This document shows, in pieces, positions 25,928-35,036 of a stretch of DNA of 64,000 bases (position 1 is the first letter of the stretch; each line of letters opens with the position of its first letter). Source of the stretch: Palsa-89 sp963824345 (GTDB lineage Bacteria; Acidobacteriota; Terriglobia; Bryobacterales; Bryobacteraceae); the NCBI GenBank assembly GCA_963824345.1, contig CAWGOZ010000004.1, forward strand, positions 62,001 through 126,000. Direction: 5' to 3'. The position numbers and the translations under genes were made by a program. The notes under the pieces are model-generated. The model ran no database searches. It was not told where the DNA came from and saw only the letters and a program-made list of their open reading frames with translations.

Positions 25928-27094
25928 CTAGGTTGGATCCCGCGCCGCACTGATGGAGAAATACTCGACGAAGCGCCGCACCGCGTTGGGCTTCTTTGAG
26001 GCCGGACGCCCGGCGACCAGTTCGTTGGAAATCGGAGCGACGTGTTTGCCTAACCCGGAGGAAGGATCAAGAATGGCGCCCCTCTGGACCGCGCGCGAGA
26101 TTTCACCGGCGTTGGCGGGAACGATATAGCGAACCGGCAATTGAATAATGCGTTGAATGTCGTCCACCGACAGCGCCGCGCGCCGATCCACGCAGTTCAG
26201 CACCACGGAGACCTTATCGGTCAACCGAAGATCCTGCAGCCAGCCGGCTTTGCGGCGCGCCACGTGCAGAGCGCCGATATCCGGCGTGCAGACCAGGAAA
26301 ATGCGCTTGGATCGCATCAGGGTCTCGCATTCCTGGTCGTCCATGCCGCCGGGCAGATCGACGCTGACCAGCGAATAGCGGCGCAGGGCGAAATCGAGTA
26401 AGGCGGTGTAGCGGTCCGGCGTAATGTGGCGCGAGAAATCCACCGGCCCCGAGCCAAGCAAATGCAGGGTGCCGAGCTGCACCACTAGACTGGACCACAA
26501 GTCCTGATCCAGCTGATCGGTCTGCAGCAGGGCGTCCACGATGGTGTGGGCTCCTTCGGCTTTGAGAAGGAAGGATGTCACCCCCAACCGGATGTCGAAA
26601 TCCAGCAGCAAAGTCGGCTCAGCGACCATTTGAGAAGCGATCGCGGTGGCATAGGTGGCGATGGTGGTTGCGCCGCAGCCCGGCTTGGCGGGCATGAACG
26701 CGAACAAGTCGCCCAGAACGTCTTGCGCGCTAGCCAGCTTGGCGGAGGCGCGGGCGGCCGCCTGGCGCAGCTCGCGGGACGTGAAGTTGGCCAGCACATC
26801 CCGGACGCCTACTTGCATGAGTTGCAACAACTCCTCGCGGGTGCCGCCGCCCTTCACCACGATGCTGGCAATCTGCGGACGCCCGTCCACGGCGCGCGCG
26901 ATCGGCATGGCCTGCGCCGGGTCCGAGAAATCCAGGACCAGGATGCATTGTCCGTCCGCGCCAACGCCGCGTAATCGGGCTGCGGCGTCCTCATAGCCGA
27001 GGTCCCAGGCGGCGTCAAAGCGCACGTGCCCGTCCAGTGAAGCTCGCACATCCTTGTGAAAATCGGGGTCCGACGATACCGTCGCTAGCAGCAC
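25928..27094 (-). CDS. CpaE-like MinD/ParA-family ATPase
   Basis: The 388-residue product has a degenerate receiver-like N-terminus (residues 1-120, ILVLDFSDPAQAMPIAR, ASIVVKGGG) followed by a MinD-type ATPase. The Walker A is deviant: KPGCGATT at 137-144, with the usual second Lys replaced by Ala 142 but the signature first Lys kept. Later motifs TLLLDFDIRLG and LVSVDLPGGMDD give the switch Asp residues. This matches CpaE/TadZ, localisation factors of type IV Tad pili, although no other tad genes are in the window. It is divergent from the receiver gene at 27206 and is followed by the degenerate kinase-receiver. Confidence 0.85.
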   Translation of the reverse strand: MLLATVSSDPDFHKDVRASLDGHVRFDAAWDLGYEDAAARLRGVGADGQCILVLDFSDPAQAMPIARAVDGRPQIASIVVKGGGTREELLQLMQVGVRDVLANFTSRELRQAAARASAKLASAQDVLGDLFAFMPAKPGCGATTIATYATAIASQMVAEPTLLLDFDIRLGVTSFLLKAEGAHTIVDALLQTDQLDQDLWSSLVVQLGTLHLLGSGPVDFSRHITPDRYTALLDFALRRYSLVSVDLPGGMDDQECETLMRSKRIFLVCTPDIGALHVARRKAGWLQDLRLTDKVSVVLNCVDRRAALSVDDIQRIIQLPVRYIVPANAGEISRAVQRGAILDPSSGLGKHVAPISNELVAGRPASKKPNAVRRFVEYFSISAARDPT

Positions 27095-27205
27095 GGATGC
27101 CTTCCCAGAGAACTTATGCGCACGGAGGACTTATCGGTTGCCGGCGGAGAGACAAGAGCGGCCTGCGGCTCAAACTTTTTCGTGCCGTGCCGATGAGGGA
27201 AGGAC

Positions 27206-27676
27206 ATGGCTAACGAGGCCTCCGAAAACCAGTCGCTGCGCTCTGCGACCGAAGATGTTCTGACCGAGCCCGCTTGTCTGGCCGCCGCAGTGGGCCTGAC
27301 CGAGGCCGATTGTTTGACCCTCAAAGTGTTGGTTCTGGACGACGATGCCAGCTTCCGGGCATTGGCGCGCGCCATCCTGGAACCGGCCGGCTTTGAGGTG
27401 CTCGAATCGGGAGACGTCCCGCATTGCCTGATGCAATTGCGCGAACAAGCCATCGATGCCGTGATTCTCGACATGGTCATGCCCGAACGCGACGGGATCG
27501 AAGCGCTGCGAGAAATGAAGGAGCTGTTCCCGGAGATCCGGATTGTCACCGTTTCCGGCGCCGTGGAGTCCACCCTCTATCTAACGGTGTCTTCCCATTT
27601 GGGCGCGGATGCTTCGCTCGACAAGTCGAGAATCGGGGCGCTGTGCCCGCTGTTGCAGGTGGTATTGGATCGTTAG
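27206..27676 (+). CDS. stand-alone response regulator receiver
   Basis: The 156-residue product has a ~40-residue N-terminal extension and one receiver domain: acidic pocket VLDDDAS (45-47), phosphoacceptor D89 in VILDMVMPERDG, Ser 117 in VTVSGAVE and Lys 140 in ASLDKS. It has no output domain, so it would act as a CheY-type signal carrier or in a phosphorelay. The partner is not evident from sequence, but the divergent CpaE-like and degenerate-kinase genes are the closest candidates. Its last 4 nt overlap the 3' end of the transketolase gene. Confidence 0.9.
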   Translation: MANEASENQSLRSATEDVLTEPACLAAAVGLTEADCLTLKVLVLDDDASFRALARAILEPAGFEVLESGDVPHCLMQLREQAIDAVILDMVMPERDGIEALREMKELFPEIRIVTVSGAVESTLYLTVSSHLGADASLDKSRIGALCPLLQVVLDR

Positions 27677-29730
27677 CGTTTCAGAATGCGAAGGGCGGTG
27701 CCTACAACATTCTCCACCGTGAAACCCAGGTGTTGGAGGACCTCCTCGCCAGGGGCGGATGCACCGAACCGTTCCACGCCGATGATGGCCCCTTCATCCC
27801 CCGTCCAGCGGTGCCAACCCAACGGCGACGCCGCCTCCACGGCGACGCGCTTCTTGATTTGCTTCGGCAATACGCTCTCCCGATACGATTCAGGCTGAGC
27901 GGCGAATAAGTCCCAGCTTGGCATGCTCACGACGCGGGCTTTGACGCCCTGTTTCTTTAACTCTTCTTGCGCCTGCACGCATAAGCCCACTTCCGAACCG
28001 GTCCCGATCAGGATCACATCCGCCGGGCCGCCTTCGGCCTCAGAAAGAATATAAGCGCCTCGCGCCACGCCGGGCTCAATGGCTCGGCTGCGATCCAGCT
28101 GCGGGACCGCTTGCCGCGTCAGCACCAGCGTGGTCGGACCAGCATGCTGCACCGCGAACGCCCAGGCTTCCGCGGTCTCGTTCGGGTCGGCGGGCCGGAT
28201 CAGGGTCAGGTCCGGCATGGCGCGCAGTCCAGCCAATTGTTCCACCGGTTCATGGGTGGGACCATCTTCGCCGAGCCCGATGCTATCGTGCGTGAATACG
28301 TAAATCACCTTCAGGCGGCTCAGCGCACCCAGGCGCATGGCGGGCTTCATGTAGTCTGAAAAATTGAAAAAAGTCGCGCTGAACGGCAGCACGCCCCCGT
28401 GCGCGGCCATTCCGTTGACGGCGGCGCCCATGGCGTGTTCGCGAACCCCGAACGCGATGTTCCGTCCGGCATAGCTCCATTCGCCGCCGACCGCGCCCAG
28501 CGTTCCGGCCCCGCCGGTTTCCGACGGCTGAAAATCGCCGGCGCCTTTCAAAGCCGTATCGGTGGAAGGATTCAAATCCGCCGAGCCGCCCAGGATGTTG
28601 GGGATTCGTTTCGCTAGCGCGTTGAGCGCCGCTCCGCCGGCCGATCGAGTGGCGATGGGCTTATCGGCGGGACTCCAATGCGGAAGGTCGGCGGACCAGT
28701 TTTCCGGGAGCGCGCCGCTCACGATCTGCTCGAACTCGGCGGCTTCCTTAGGAAATTCCTTGCGATACGCCTCGAAGGCCTGGCCCCATTCCTCCTCCAG
28801 CTTCTTCCCTTGCGGAATAGCTTGCCGATAGAAATCGACGGCGTCGGGGGGCAGATAAAACTTGTCCAGGGTGGGCCATCCCAGCGCCTTCTTGGTCGCC
28901 GCCAGCTCTTCCTCACCCAAGGGACTGCCGTGCGAGGAGAAGTTGTCTTGCTTGTGCGGACTGCCGTAGCCGATATGCGTACGGACCAGAATCAGGGAGG
29001 GCCGGCTCTGCTCGGCTTGCGCTTCCTGGATCGCCCTGGCGATGTCCGCGGTGTCATTTCCATCGGGCACGGAGCGAGTATGCCAGCCGGTCGCTTCAAA
29101 CCGCCGGGCCACATCCTCGGTGAAATCGATCGCGGTTGCGCCCGCCAGGGAGATGTGATTCTGATCGTAGAGATAGATGAGCTTGCCTAACTGAAGATGT
29201 CCGGCCAGCGACGCGGCTTCCTGCGAAATACCCTCCATGAGATCGCCGTCGCCGCAAATCGAGTAGGTGTAGTGATCGACGATCCGGTGGCCGGGCCGGT
29301 TATAGCGAGCGCCGAGCCACGCTTCGGCAATCGCCATGCCGATGCCGTTGGCGAAGCCCTGCCCCAGCGGGCCGGTGGTTACTTCGACGCCCGGCGTATG
29401 GCCGCGCTCGGGGTGCCCGGGCGTCTTGCTGCCCCATTTGCGGAAATGCTTCAGCTCATCCAGCGGCAGGTCGTAACCGGTCAGATGCAGCAGACTGTAT
29501 AGCAGCATGGAGCCATGTCCGGCCGACAGTACGAACCGGTCGCGATCGAACCATTGCGGGTTGCGCGGATTGTGCCGCAGGAAGCGCGTCCACAAAACGT
29601 AGGCCATGGCGGCGGCGCCCATCGGCATCCCCGGGTGGCCGGAATTGGCGTTTTGCACCGCATCGGCGGACAGAATGCGGATGGTATTGATGCATCGGTC
29701 TTCAACTGCTGGTGTCGGTTTCTGGTTCAC
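27673..29730 (-). CDS. tkt: transketolase
   Basis: This 685-residue enzyme is a complete transketolase, exchanging two-carbon ketol units between sugar phosphates in the pentose-phosphate pathway with thiamine diphosphate. Recognisable parts are the N-terminal ANSGHPGMPMGAAAMAY, the TPP motif GDGDLMEGISQEAASLAGHLQLGKLIYLYDQN (in the GDG...N pattern), the pyrimidine-domain segment FGVREHAMGAAVNGMAAHGG, DSIGLGEDGPTHEPVEQ, and C-terminal SMPSWDLFAAQPESYRESVLP. Length fits the family (about 660-690). It is 59 bp downstream of the APC permease gene and may share a transcript. Confidence 0.97.
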   Translation of the reverse strand: MNQKPTPAVEDRCINTIRILSADAVQNANSGHPGMPMGAAAMAYVLWTRFLRHNPRNPQWFDRDRFVLSAGHGSMLLYSLLHLTGYDLPLDELKHFRKWGSKTPGHPERGHTPGVEVTTGPLGQGFANGIGMAIAEAWLGARYNRPGHRIVDHYTYSICGDGDLMEGISQEAASLAGHLQLGKLIYLYDQNHISLAGATAIDFTEDVARRFEATGWHTRSVPDGNDTADIARAIQEAQAEQSRPSLILVRTHIGYGSPHKQDNFSSHGSPLGEEELAATKKALGWPTLDKFYLPPDAVDFYRQAIPQGKKLEEEWGQAFEAYRKEFPKEAAEFEQIVSGALPENWSADLPHWSPADKPIATRSAGGAALNALAKRIPNILGGSADLNPSTDTALKGAGDFQPSETGGAGTLGAVGGEWSYAGRNIAFGVREHAMGAAVNGMAAHGGVLPFSATFFNFSDYMKPAMRLGALSRLKVIYVFTHDSIGLGEDGPTHEPVEQLAGLRAMPDLTLIRPADPNETAEAWAFAVQHAGPTTLVLTRQAVPQLDRSRAIEPGVARGAYILSEAEGGPADVILIGTGSEVGLCVQAQEELKKQGVKARVVSMPSWDLFAAQPESYRESVLPKQIKKRVAVEAASPLGWHRWTGDEGAIIGVERFGASAPGEEVLQHLGFTVENVVGTALRILKR

Positions 29731-29789
29731 GAGTTCCTTCCACGGCGGGTAACAGGCAACCGTTCAATCCTATTGTGATCGAATCTCGG

Positions 29790-31223
29790 TCACGCCGTTG
29801 AAGGTTCCGGTTCCGGCGCCGGCCGGAGCCGCGTATAGTAGACGAACAGTCCGCTAGCCAGGGCCAGAATGAATCCGAGAGTCAGGAACATTTTCAATTC
29901 AAACCATCCGATAGACGCGATTTGACGGGATGGCACGAACGCCATGCTGAATCCCAGGGTCGCCATGATGAGGCCGCTGCACGCGGCAAACTGCAGTACC
30001 GGCCGCCGGAAGTATCGGGGCTGGGACGATTTGGAAAAAGCGCGCTTGAGCAGCGAGAGGAACAGGTACATGTAAGAAATCATCTGCAGCGCCACCGCCA
30101 GATCCAACATCGTCAAGTAGGCTTCTTGCACGGACGCTCCGACGAAACTCATGGCGATGATCGACGATGCCAGGAATCCGAACATGATGAGCGCAACGTA
30201 CGGAGAGTGGAAGCGAGGATGAACCTTGCCGAGGGCCTTGGGAAGATAGCGATCCAGACCGCAGACAAACAGAATGCGCGCCGACCCGCTGACCCAGGCC
30301 GACGTCGATCCGGCGATGGATGCGGCCATCAATATCGCCAGCGGCAGCAGAATCCAACCGAGGCCGAACGACGCGCTCATCGTGTCCACGGCTTGCAGCA
30401 GGCCTTGCACCACCGCCATTTGCGATTGCGGCACGGCCGTCAACAGCGCCAGCGTGAGGCCCACGTACATGAATGCGCACAACGTTCCGCCCACCGCGAC
30501 ACTGCGCGGAATGGTCCGGCGCGGATCGCGAACCTCATCTCCCATAATAGGCCCGAGCTCCATGCCCACCAACGCCAGACTCAGCACGCCGAACGTAGAG
30601 AACGGCAGACTGCCGAGGCTGCCGGAGGTGAGCTCTTTCCAGTGCAGCAGGCCGCGATGTTCCCCGATCACGACGGCGCCCATGATCATCAGCGCGGCGC
30701 CGATTACCAGGGCGCCGATGCCGCCGATATTGTTCACCCACTTGCCTACGCCCAGGCCGCGAACATTGGCGAAGATGGTGATCCACAACAGCGAAACGGG
30801 GAGCAGAAAAAAGAAGGCGCGGCTATCATTAAGTTTCGCAAACGCGTTACCGCCCACGATGTAGGAGGTCACTCCGGCCACCGAAAATAGCAGCGACGGC
30901 ACGAAAAACATGTTGGTCATCCAATAGCACCAGCCGCAGATAAAGCCGTGGAAATCCCCGTAGCTTTCCTTCGTCCAGAGGTAGAGTCCGCCTTCGCCCG
31001 GCAGGTGTTCGGCCAGTTCGATGACGCCGATTCCTTGCGGCACGAAAAAGAACAGGATGGCCGCGCCCATTAGCCACATGACCCGCACCCCGCCGACCGC
31101 GATGGCGGGCACCACGTTCAAATTGACCACGGCCACCAGATAGAGCCACGTTAAGTCGCTCACGCCGAGCGCGCGCACCAGCGAACTGGAAGCAGGAGGG
31201 GGGCTGGCTAAGGGCGTTGCCAT
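29790..31223 (-). CDS. APC superfamily amino acid permease
   Basis: The 477-residue polytopic membrane protein has about twelve hydrophobic segments. It contains the N-terminal DLTWLYLVAVVNLNVVPAIAVGG and the segment VIELAEHLPGEGGLYLWTKESYGDFHGFICGWCYWM, typical of the glutamate:GABA antiporter/ APC group (the GGLYLWTK motif). The frame is open to 31382, but the ATG at 31223 starts a normal hydrophilic N-terminus of ~20 residues. No ribosome-binding site is clear. It probably exchanges or imports amino acids across the inner membrane. The upstream gene on the same strand is the exported chorismate mutase. Confidence 0.88.
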   Translation of the reverse strand: MATPLASPPPASSSLVRALGVSDLTWLYLVAVVNLNVVPAIAVGGVRVMWLMGAAILFFFVPQGIGVIELAEHLPGEGGLYLWTKESYGDFHGFICGWCYWMTNMFFVPSLLFSVAGVTSYIVGGNAFAKLNDSRAFFFLLPVSLLWITIFANVRGLGVGKWVNNIGGIGALVIGAALMIMGAVVIGEHRGLLHWKELTSGSLGSLPFSTFGVLSLALVGMELGPIMGDEVRDPRRTIPRSVAVGGTLCAFMYVGLTLALLTAVPQSQMAVVQGLLQAVDTMSASFGLGWILLPLAILMAASIAGSTSAWVSGSARILFVCGLDRYLPKALGKVHPRFHSPYVALIMFGFLASSIIAMSFVGASVQEAYLTMLDLAVALQMISYMYLFLSLLKRAFSKSSQPRYFRRPVLQFAACSGLIMATLGFSMAFVPSRQIASIGWFELKMFLTLGFILALASGLFVYYTRLRPAPEPEPSTA

Positions 31224-31257
31224 AGGACGTTCGATGAGGTTCAGAATAACACGGACC

Positions 31258-31605
31258 CTACGGGTGCTCGGCCGATTTTTCCATCTCGGCCCGCTCCATG
31301 GCCGACATCTCACCGAGGATGGTCCGGTAGATTGCCTGGACCGCTGAGGCTGTGAGCGGCGCGCGGGCTTGCACGGCCGCACGGCGCAGCACCTGCTCCT
31401 CCCGCCCAGGCGCGCTCGCGGGCGCGTGGAATTGCTTCTTCAAGAGCCCTACTTCGCGCACCACCTGCGCCCGATCGTTGAGCAGCTTCACGATTTGATC
31501 GTCAATGGAATCGATGCGATGCCGGGACGAGTTCAGGGCTTGCGCGAGGTCCGTGTTCTGTGCGAACAGGGCCAGGGCCGAGAAGCAGCACAACAGACAT
31601 CGCAT
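31258..31605 (-). CDS. exported AroQ-type chorismate mutase
   Basis: The 115-residue product has a short signal peptide (MRCLLCCFSALALFAQ, residues 1-16) and then an AroQ helix bundle. Active-site positions are visible as R30 (SSRHRIDSIDDQIVKLLNDR), R45, K56/K57 (EVGLLKKQ) and E69/E70 in GREEQVLRRA; the last helix holds AIYRTILGEMSAMERAE. It would convert chorismate to prephenate, but outside the cytoplasm if the signal is used. Exported chorismate mutases (AroQ-gamma class) are known in some bacteria. Its start lies only 38 bp from the start of the divergent bicupin gene. Confidence 0.85.
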   Translation of the reverse strand: MRCLLCCFSALALFAQNTDLAQALNSSRHRIDSIDDQIVKLLNDRAQVVREVGLLKKQFHAPASAPGREEQVLRRAAVQARAPLTASAVQAIYRTILGEMSAMERAEMEKSAEHP

Positions 31606-31643
31606 TGACACTTGATAGCATTGTACGCGGAAGGAGAAAATCC

Positions 31644-32828
31644 ATGCAGGAAAAGGCGCATGCCCCGAGTGCATCGCAAGATACAGGGATCGACCGGCGA
31701 GCGCTGTTCAACGCCCTATCCAACGTTTCGTTCGGCCTGGCCGCTACCGCGGTTATTGCCGAACAGATGAAGGCGGCCCCAGCCGAAGAGACCAAAGTCG
31801 ACCAGCTGGAGCCTTTCAAATACGACATCGAGAGCGAGAAGGGCTGGGTTGGCCCGGGCGGCTCGGCCAAAGAGGCCACCGTCAAACAACTGCCGGTGTC
31901 GCAAACCATCGCGGGCGTTTCCATGCGCCTGGATCCGGGCGCCATTCGCGAGTTGCACTGGCACGCGCTGGCCGCCGAATGGGCCTACGTGCTCACCGGC
32001 CGTTGCCGCACCACGGTGATCGCGCCCAACGGTCAAGCCGAAGTGGATGATTTCGAGGAAGGCGACACCTGGTATTTTCCGCGCGGACACGGACACGCGA
32101 TTCAGAATATCGGAAATAGCGAGTGCCACTTCCTGCTCGGATTCGACAACGGACATTTTTCCGAGTTCGGGACGTTCAGCATCACGGACTGGATCGCCCG
32201 CACGCCCCGCAACGTCCTGGCGCGCAATCTGAATCTGCCCGAATCGGCCCTGGGACAGATGCCGCAGAAGGAGCTGTATATCGGTCCGGGCAAGGTCCCG
32301 CCCGCGGTGGAAGAAATTCGCAATGCGGATCTGCAGCCCAGCCAGTCGGCCCATAAATTCCGAATCGGTAAGATGCCGCCTCGAGTGTTCGCCGGTGGCG
32401 AGGAGCGCATCGTCACGCAGAACGAATTCCCCATCCAGACCACCATCTCGGCGGTCCGCATGGATTTGAAGCCGGGAGCTTTGCGGGAAATGCACTGGCA
32501 CCCGCATGCCGACGAGTGGCAATTCTACGTTAGCGGGCGCAGCCGTGTAACCATTTTCGGCTCGCATGGACGGGTGAAAACGGAAGAATTCGGTCCCGGA
32601 CACGTGGCGTTCATCAAGCAGGGCTATGGCCACTTTATCGAGCAGGTGGGCGACGAACCCACGCGCGTTCTGATTCTGTTCAACAGCGGACTCTATCAGG
32701 AAATTTCGCTGACCAACTGGCTGGGCGGCAATCCGAATTCCCTGCTAACCACGAATTTTGGGCTCAGCCCGGACATGCTGGATCGCTTGCCCAAGAAAGA
32801 AATCGGGATACTGGGCAAGCGCAGTTGA
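31644..32828 (+). CDS. oxdC: bicupin oxalate decarboxylase-like enzyme
   Basis: The 394-residue protein has a Tat-like N-terminus (GIDRRALFNALS, twin Arg at 18-19, followed by hydrophobic residues) and two cupin domains. Domain 1 carries HWHALAAEW (H105, H107, E112) and PRGHGHAIQN (H151); domain 2 carries HWHPHADEW and KQGYGHFIEQ. Both sites are complete for Mn. The lid loop equivalent to SENST reads SEFGT here, keeping the Glu that is essential for decarboxylase activity. It therefore probably turns oxalate into formate and CO2, possibly outside the cytoplasm. AAGGAG lies 8 nt before the ATG. Confidence 0.9.
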   Translation: MQEKAHAPSASQDTGIDRRALFNALSNVSFGLAATAVIAEQMKAAPAEETKVDQLEPFKYDIESEKGWVGPGGSAKEATVKQLPVSQTIAGVSMRLDPGAIRELHWHALAAEWAYVLTGRCRTTVIAPNGQAEVDDFEEGDTWYFPRGHGHAIQNIGNSECHFLLGFDNGHFSEFGTFSITDWIARTPRNVLARNLNLPESALGQMPQKELYIGPGKVPPAVEEIRNADLQPSQSAHKFRIGKMPPRVFAGGEERIVTQNEFPIQTTISAVRMDLKPGALREMHWHPHADEWQFYVSGRSRVTIFGSHGRVKTEEFGPGHVAFIKQGYGHFIEQVGDEPTRVLILFNSGLYQEISLTNWLGGNPNSLLTTNFGLSPDMLDRLPKKEIGILGKRS

Positions 32829-32846
32829 GCCGCGCGTCGGAATTCG

Positions 32847-33497
32847 CTAGGAAATGACGCCTTTCCGCACCGCATACAGGATCAGCTCGGCCATGCTATG
32901 CAGGTTCAGCTTTTCCTGCAAATTCCTGCGGTGCGTTTCAACCGTATAGAGGCTGAGGTTGAGAAGCTGCGCGATCTCTTTGTTCGACTTGAGCTCCGCC
33001 AAAAGCTGCAGGATCTCGCGTTCGCGCGAAGTCAGAAGATCGTAACTGTCCTCGGAGCCGCGAGTCCGGATTTCGCGCACGTAGTCTTCCATCAGCATCC
33101 GCGTGATTTCCGGACTGAAGAAAGTCTTGCCCTGGTGCACGGATTTGATTGCGTCGATCAGATCCCCTTCCGCTGAATCCTTCAACAGGTAGCCCTTGGC
33201 GCCGGCCTTCAGCGCCCGCAAGACATAGCCTTCGTCCGAGTGCATACTCAGAATCACGATGGCGATCTCGGGCCACGCCGCGTTGATGCGCTTCGCCGCT
33301 TCGATCCCGCTCAAGTTCGGCATGGCGATATCGAGGACCGCGACATCCGGTTGGGTTGCTTCCGCCTTTTCCACAGCCTGGCGGCCATCCGAGGCTTCCG
33401 CCACCACGCCGAATTCGGGACGGCTTTCGAGCAACAGCCGCAGACCCCGGCGCATCACCGTGTGATCGTCAGCCAACAGGATGCGAATCTGTTTCAC
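32847..33497 (-). CDS. NarL/FixJ-type response regulator
   Basis: The 216-residue regulator has a receiver domain (DDHTVMRRG at residues 10-18, phosphoacceptor in VAVLDIAMPNLSG, Ser in VILSMHS, Lys in KGYLLKDS) and a LuxR-type HTH (LTSREREILQLLAELKSNKEIAQLLNLSLYTVETHRRNLQEKL). It lies downstream of and overlaps by 29 nt a histidine kinase gene, so the two form a cotranscribed two-component pair. The divergent efflux operon starting at 35037 is a likely target. Confidence 0.95.
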   Translation of the reverse strand: MKQIRILLADDHTVMRRGLRLLLESRPEFGVVAEASDGRQAVEKAEATQPDVAVLDIAMPNLSGIEAAKRINAAWPEIAIVILSMHSDEGYVLRALKAGAKGYLLKDSAEGDLIDAIKSVHQGKTFFSPEITRMLMEDYVREIRTRGSEDSYDLLTSREREILQLLAELKSNKEIAQLLNLSLYTVETHRRNLQEKLNLHSMAELILYAVRKGVIS

Positions 33498-34875
33498 GGA
33501 TGATCGAGCTCTGTTTGCGTTGTATGAACGGCAGTTCTACCGCGAGCGTCGTGCCATGCCCTGGCTGAGAATGGACCTCGCATGTGCCCCCGAGTTGGGT
33601 TACGCGCTCCTGAATCCCAAGCAATCCCAGCCCTTTTGTCTGGCTAACGTCAAAGCCCTGCCCATCGTCCCGAATCTTCAACAGCAGCCGATCCTGCTGT
33701 TGTCCCACGCCGATGCGAACCGTGGCCGCGCGGGAATGGCGGGCGCAATTGTGCAGCGCTTCTTGGACCACGCGATAGATGCAAGTTTTGTATTCGTCCG
33801 GCAGCTCATCTGAATCCAACTCAGCGGCCACCGTCACATTCATTGACGTGCTTTTGGAAGCTTCGCGGGCTTGCCACTGCAACGCGGGGATCAAACCCAA
33901 ATCGTCCAACATGGAAGGCCGTAGTAGGAGCGCCATGTTGCGAACCACGCGCACCGTCCCTTCCACCAAGCCCCGGATCGTTTCCACGTGCCGGCGCGAC
34001 TGTTCTTCGGATCGTGTCGGAAACCCCCGCGAAAGATTGCGCAGTTCTACCAGTACAGCCGACAGAGCTTGCCCCACTTCGTCATGCAATTCACGCGAGA
34101 GCGACCGGCGTTCTTCCTCCTGCGCCTGTACCAATCGCGCCGAAAGCTCCTTCAGCTGGGTGCGGGCTGCCGCCACTTCCACATATTGCGAACGGGCCTG
34201 GCCTTCCAAATTGAAGATCTTTCGCATGGTGAACAGCGCCAACCCCAGGCCCAGCGCAAGTGCCGCCAGCAAAGTCAGCAAAAGCCGGGTTTGGAAGCCC
34301 AGTAGTAGCGAAACAACCTGATGGTTCCCGGCGTCCAACTGCTGTTCGTTAAGGTTGTCGATTTGGCCAGCCAGCGCTAGCATATTCTGCCGGCGCGGGA
34401 ATACTTCATCGCGCAGAAAGGAGTATCCGGAGTGGCGCCTTTCCGTTGCGTCCCATCGAAAAATCGGAGCCAAAATCCCCCAATAGTCCGCTAATTCGGA
34501 CCGCAGCGCGGCGTACTGTCGAGCTTCCGCCGGAGCTATCTGGCGCCCGTAAGAGTCCAGCGCCGCCTGCATGTGCTTGCGCACTTGTTCCAAACTGGTT
34601 CGGAAGGTCTCGGCTCTCTGTGGTTCCGGTTCCAGCAGGTAGTCCCGAACGTAGGTTCCGGAAACGTAAACGTCTGAGCGGATGTCGTTCAGTAGATGAT
34701 TCTCCGACAAATAGCGGCGCCGGATCTGATCGTCGCTGTGGCGGAACTGCTGCAGGACGCGCAGCGCATCGATTCCGGCCAGCCCCATGATGGATAGGAG
34801 CCCGCCAAACCCAAGCGCAAGTGCAATACGCGACCGGAAAAACACGCGATCTGAACAAACTTGTTCCGCACCCAT
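33469..34875 (-). CDS. NarX/DesK-type sensor histidine kinase
   Basis: The 468-residue kinase has a transmembrane helix at 15-35, a periplasmic four-helix sensor region of ~150 residues (LLEPEPQRAETFRTSLEQV), a second helix at 193-216, a HisKA_3 dimerisation helix with the phospho-acceptor H264 (RRSLSRELHDEVGQALSAVL) and a C-terminal HATPase domain (VVQEALHNCARHSRAA, IRDDGQGFDVSQTKGLGLLGI). It should autophosphorylate in response to an external signal and pass the phosphate to the adjacent regulator. It is divergent from the RND operon at 35037. Confidence 0.95.
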   Translation of the reverse strand: MGAEQVCSDRVFFRSRIALALGFGGLLSIMGLAGIDALRVLQQFRHSDDQIRRRYLSENHLLNDIRSDVYVSGTYVRDYLLEPEPQRAETFRTSLEQVRKHMQAALDSYGRQIAPAEARQYAALRSELADYWGILAPIFRWDATERRHSGYSFLRDEVFPRRQNMLALAGQIDNLNEQQLDAGNHQVVSLLLGFQTRLLLTLLAALALGLGLALFTMRKIFNLEGQARSQYVEVAAARTQLKELSARLVQAQEEERRSLSRELHDEVGQALSAVLVELRNLSRGFPTRSEEQSRRHVETIRGLVEGTVRVVRNMALLLRPSMLDDLGLIPALQWQAREASKSTSMNVTVAAELDSDELPDEYKTCIYRVVQEALHNCARHSRAATVRIGVGQQQDRLLLKIRDDGQGFDVSQTKGLGLLGIQERVTQLGGTCEVHSQPGHGTTLAVELPFIQRKQSSIIRETDSHPVG

Positions 34876-35036
34876 GCTATCAGAAGCGAACGCGCGCCTT
34901 GGTCCTCATGCTAAGGCAGGTTGGGCCGCGCCGCAGCAAGCTACCAGTGCTTTTGTCGAAAAATACCAGCGGCCTGGTATGTATCGGACGGTTCGAGCGT
35001 CTTAAGCTCAAGGCTGGCGACGACGTGAAGGCTCCG

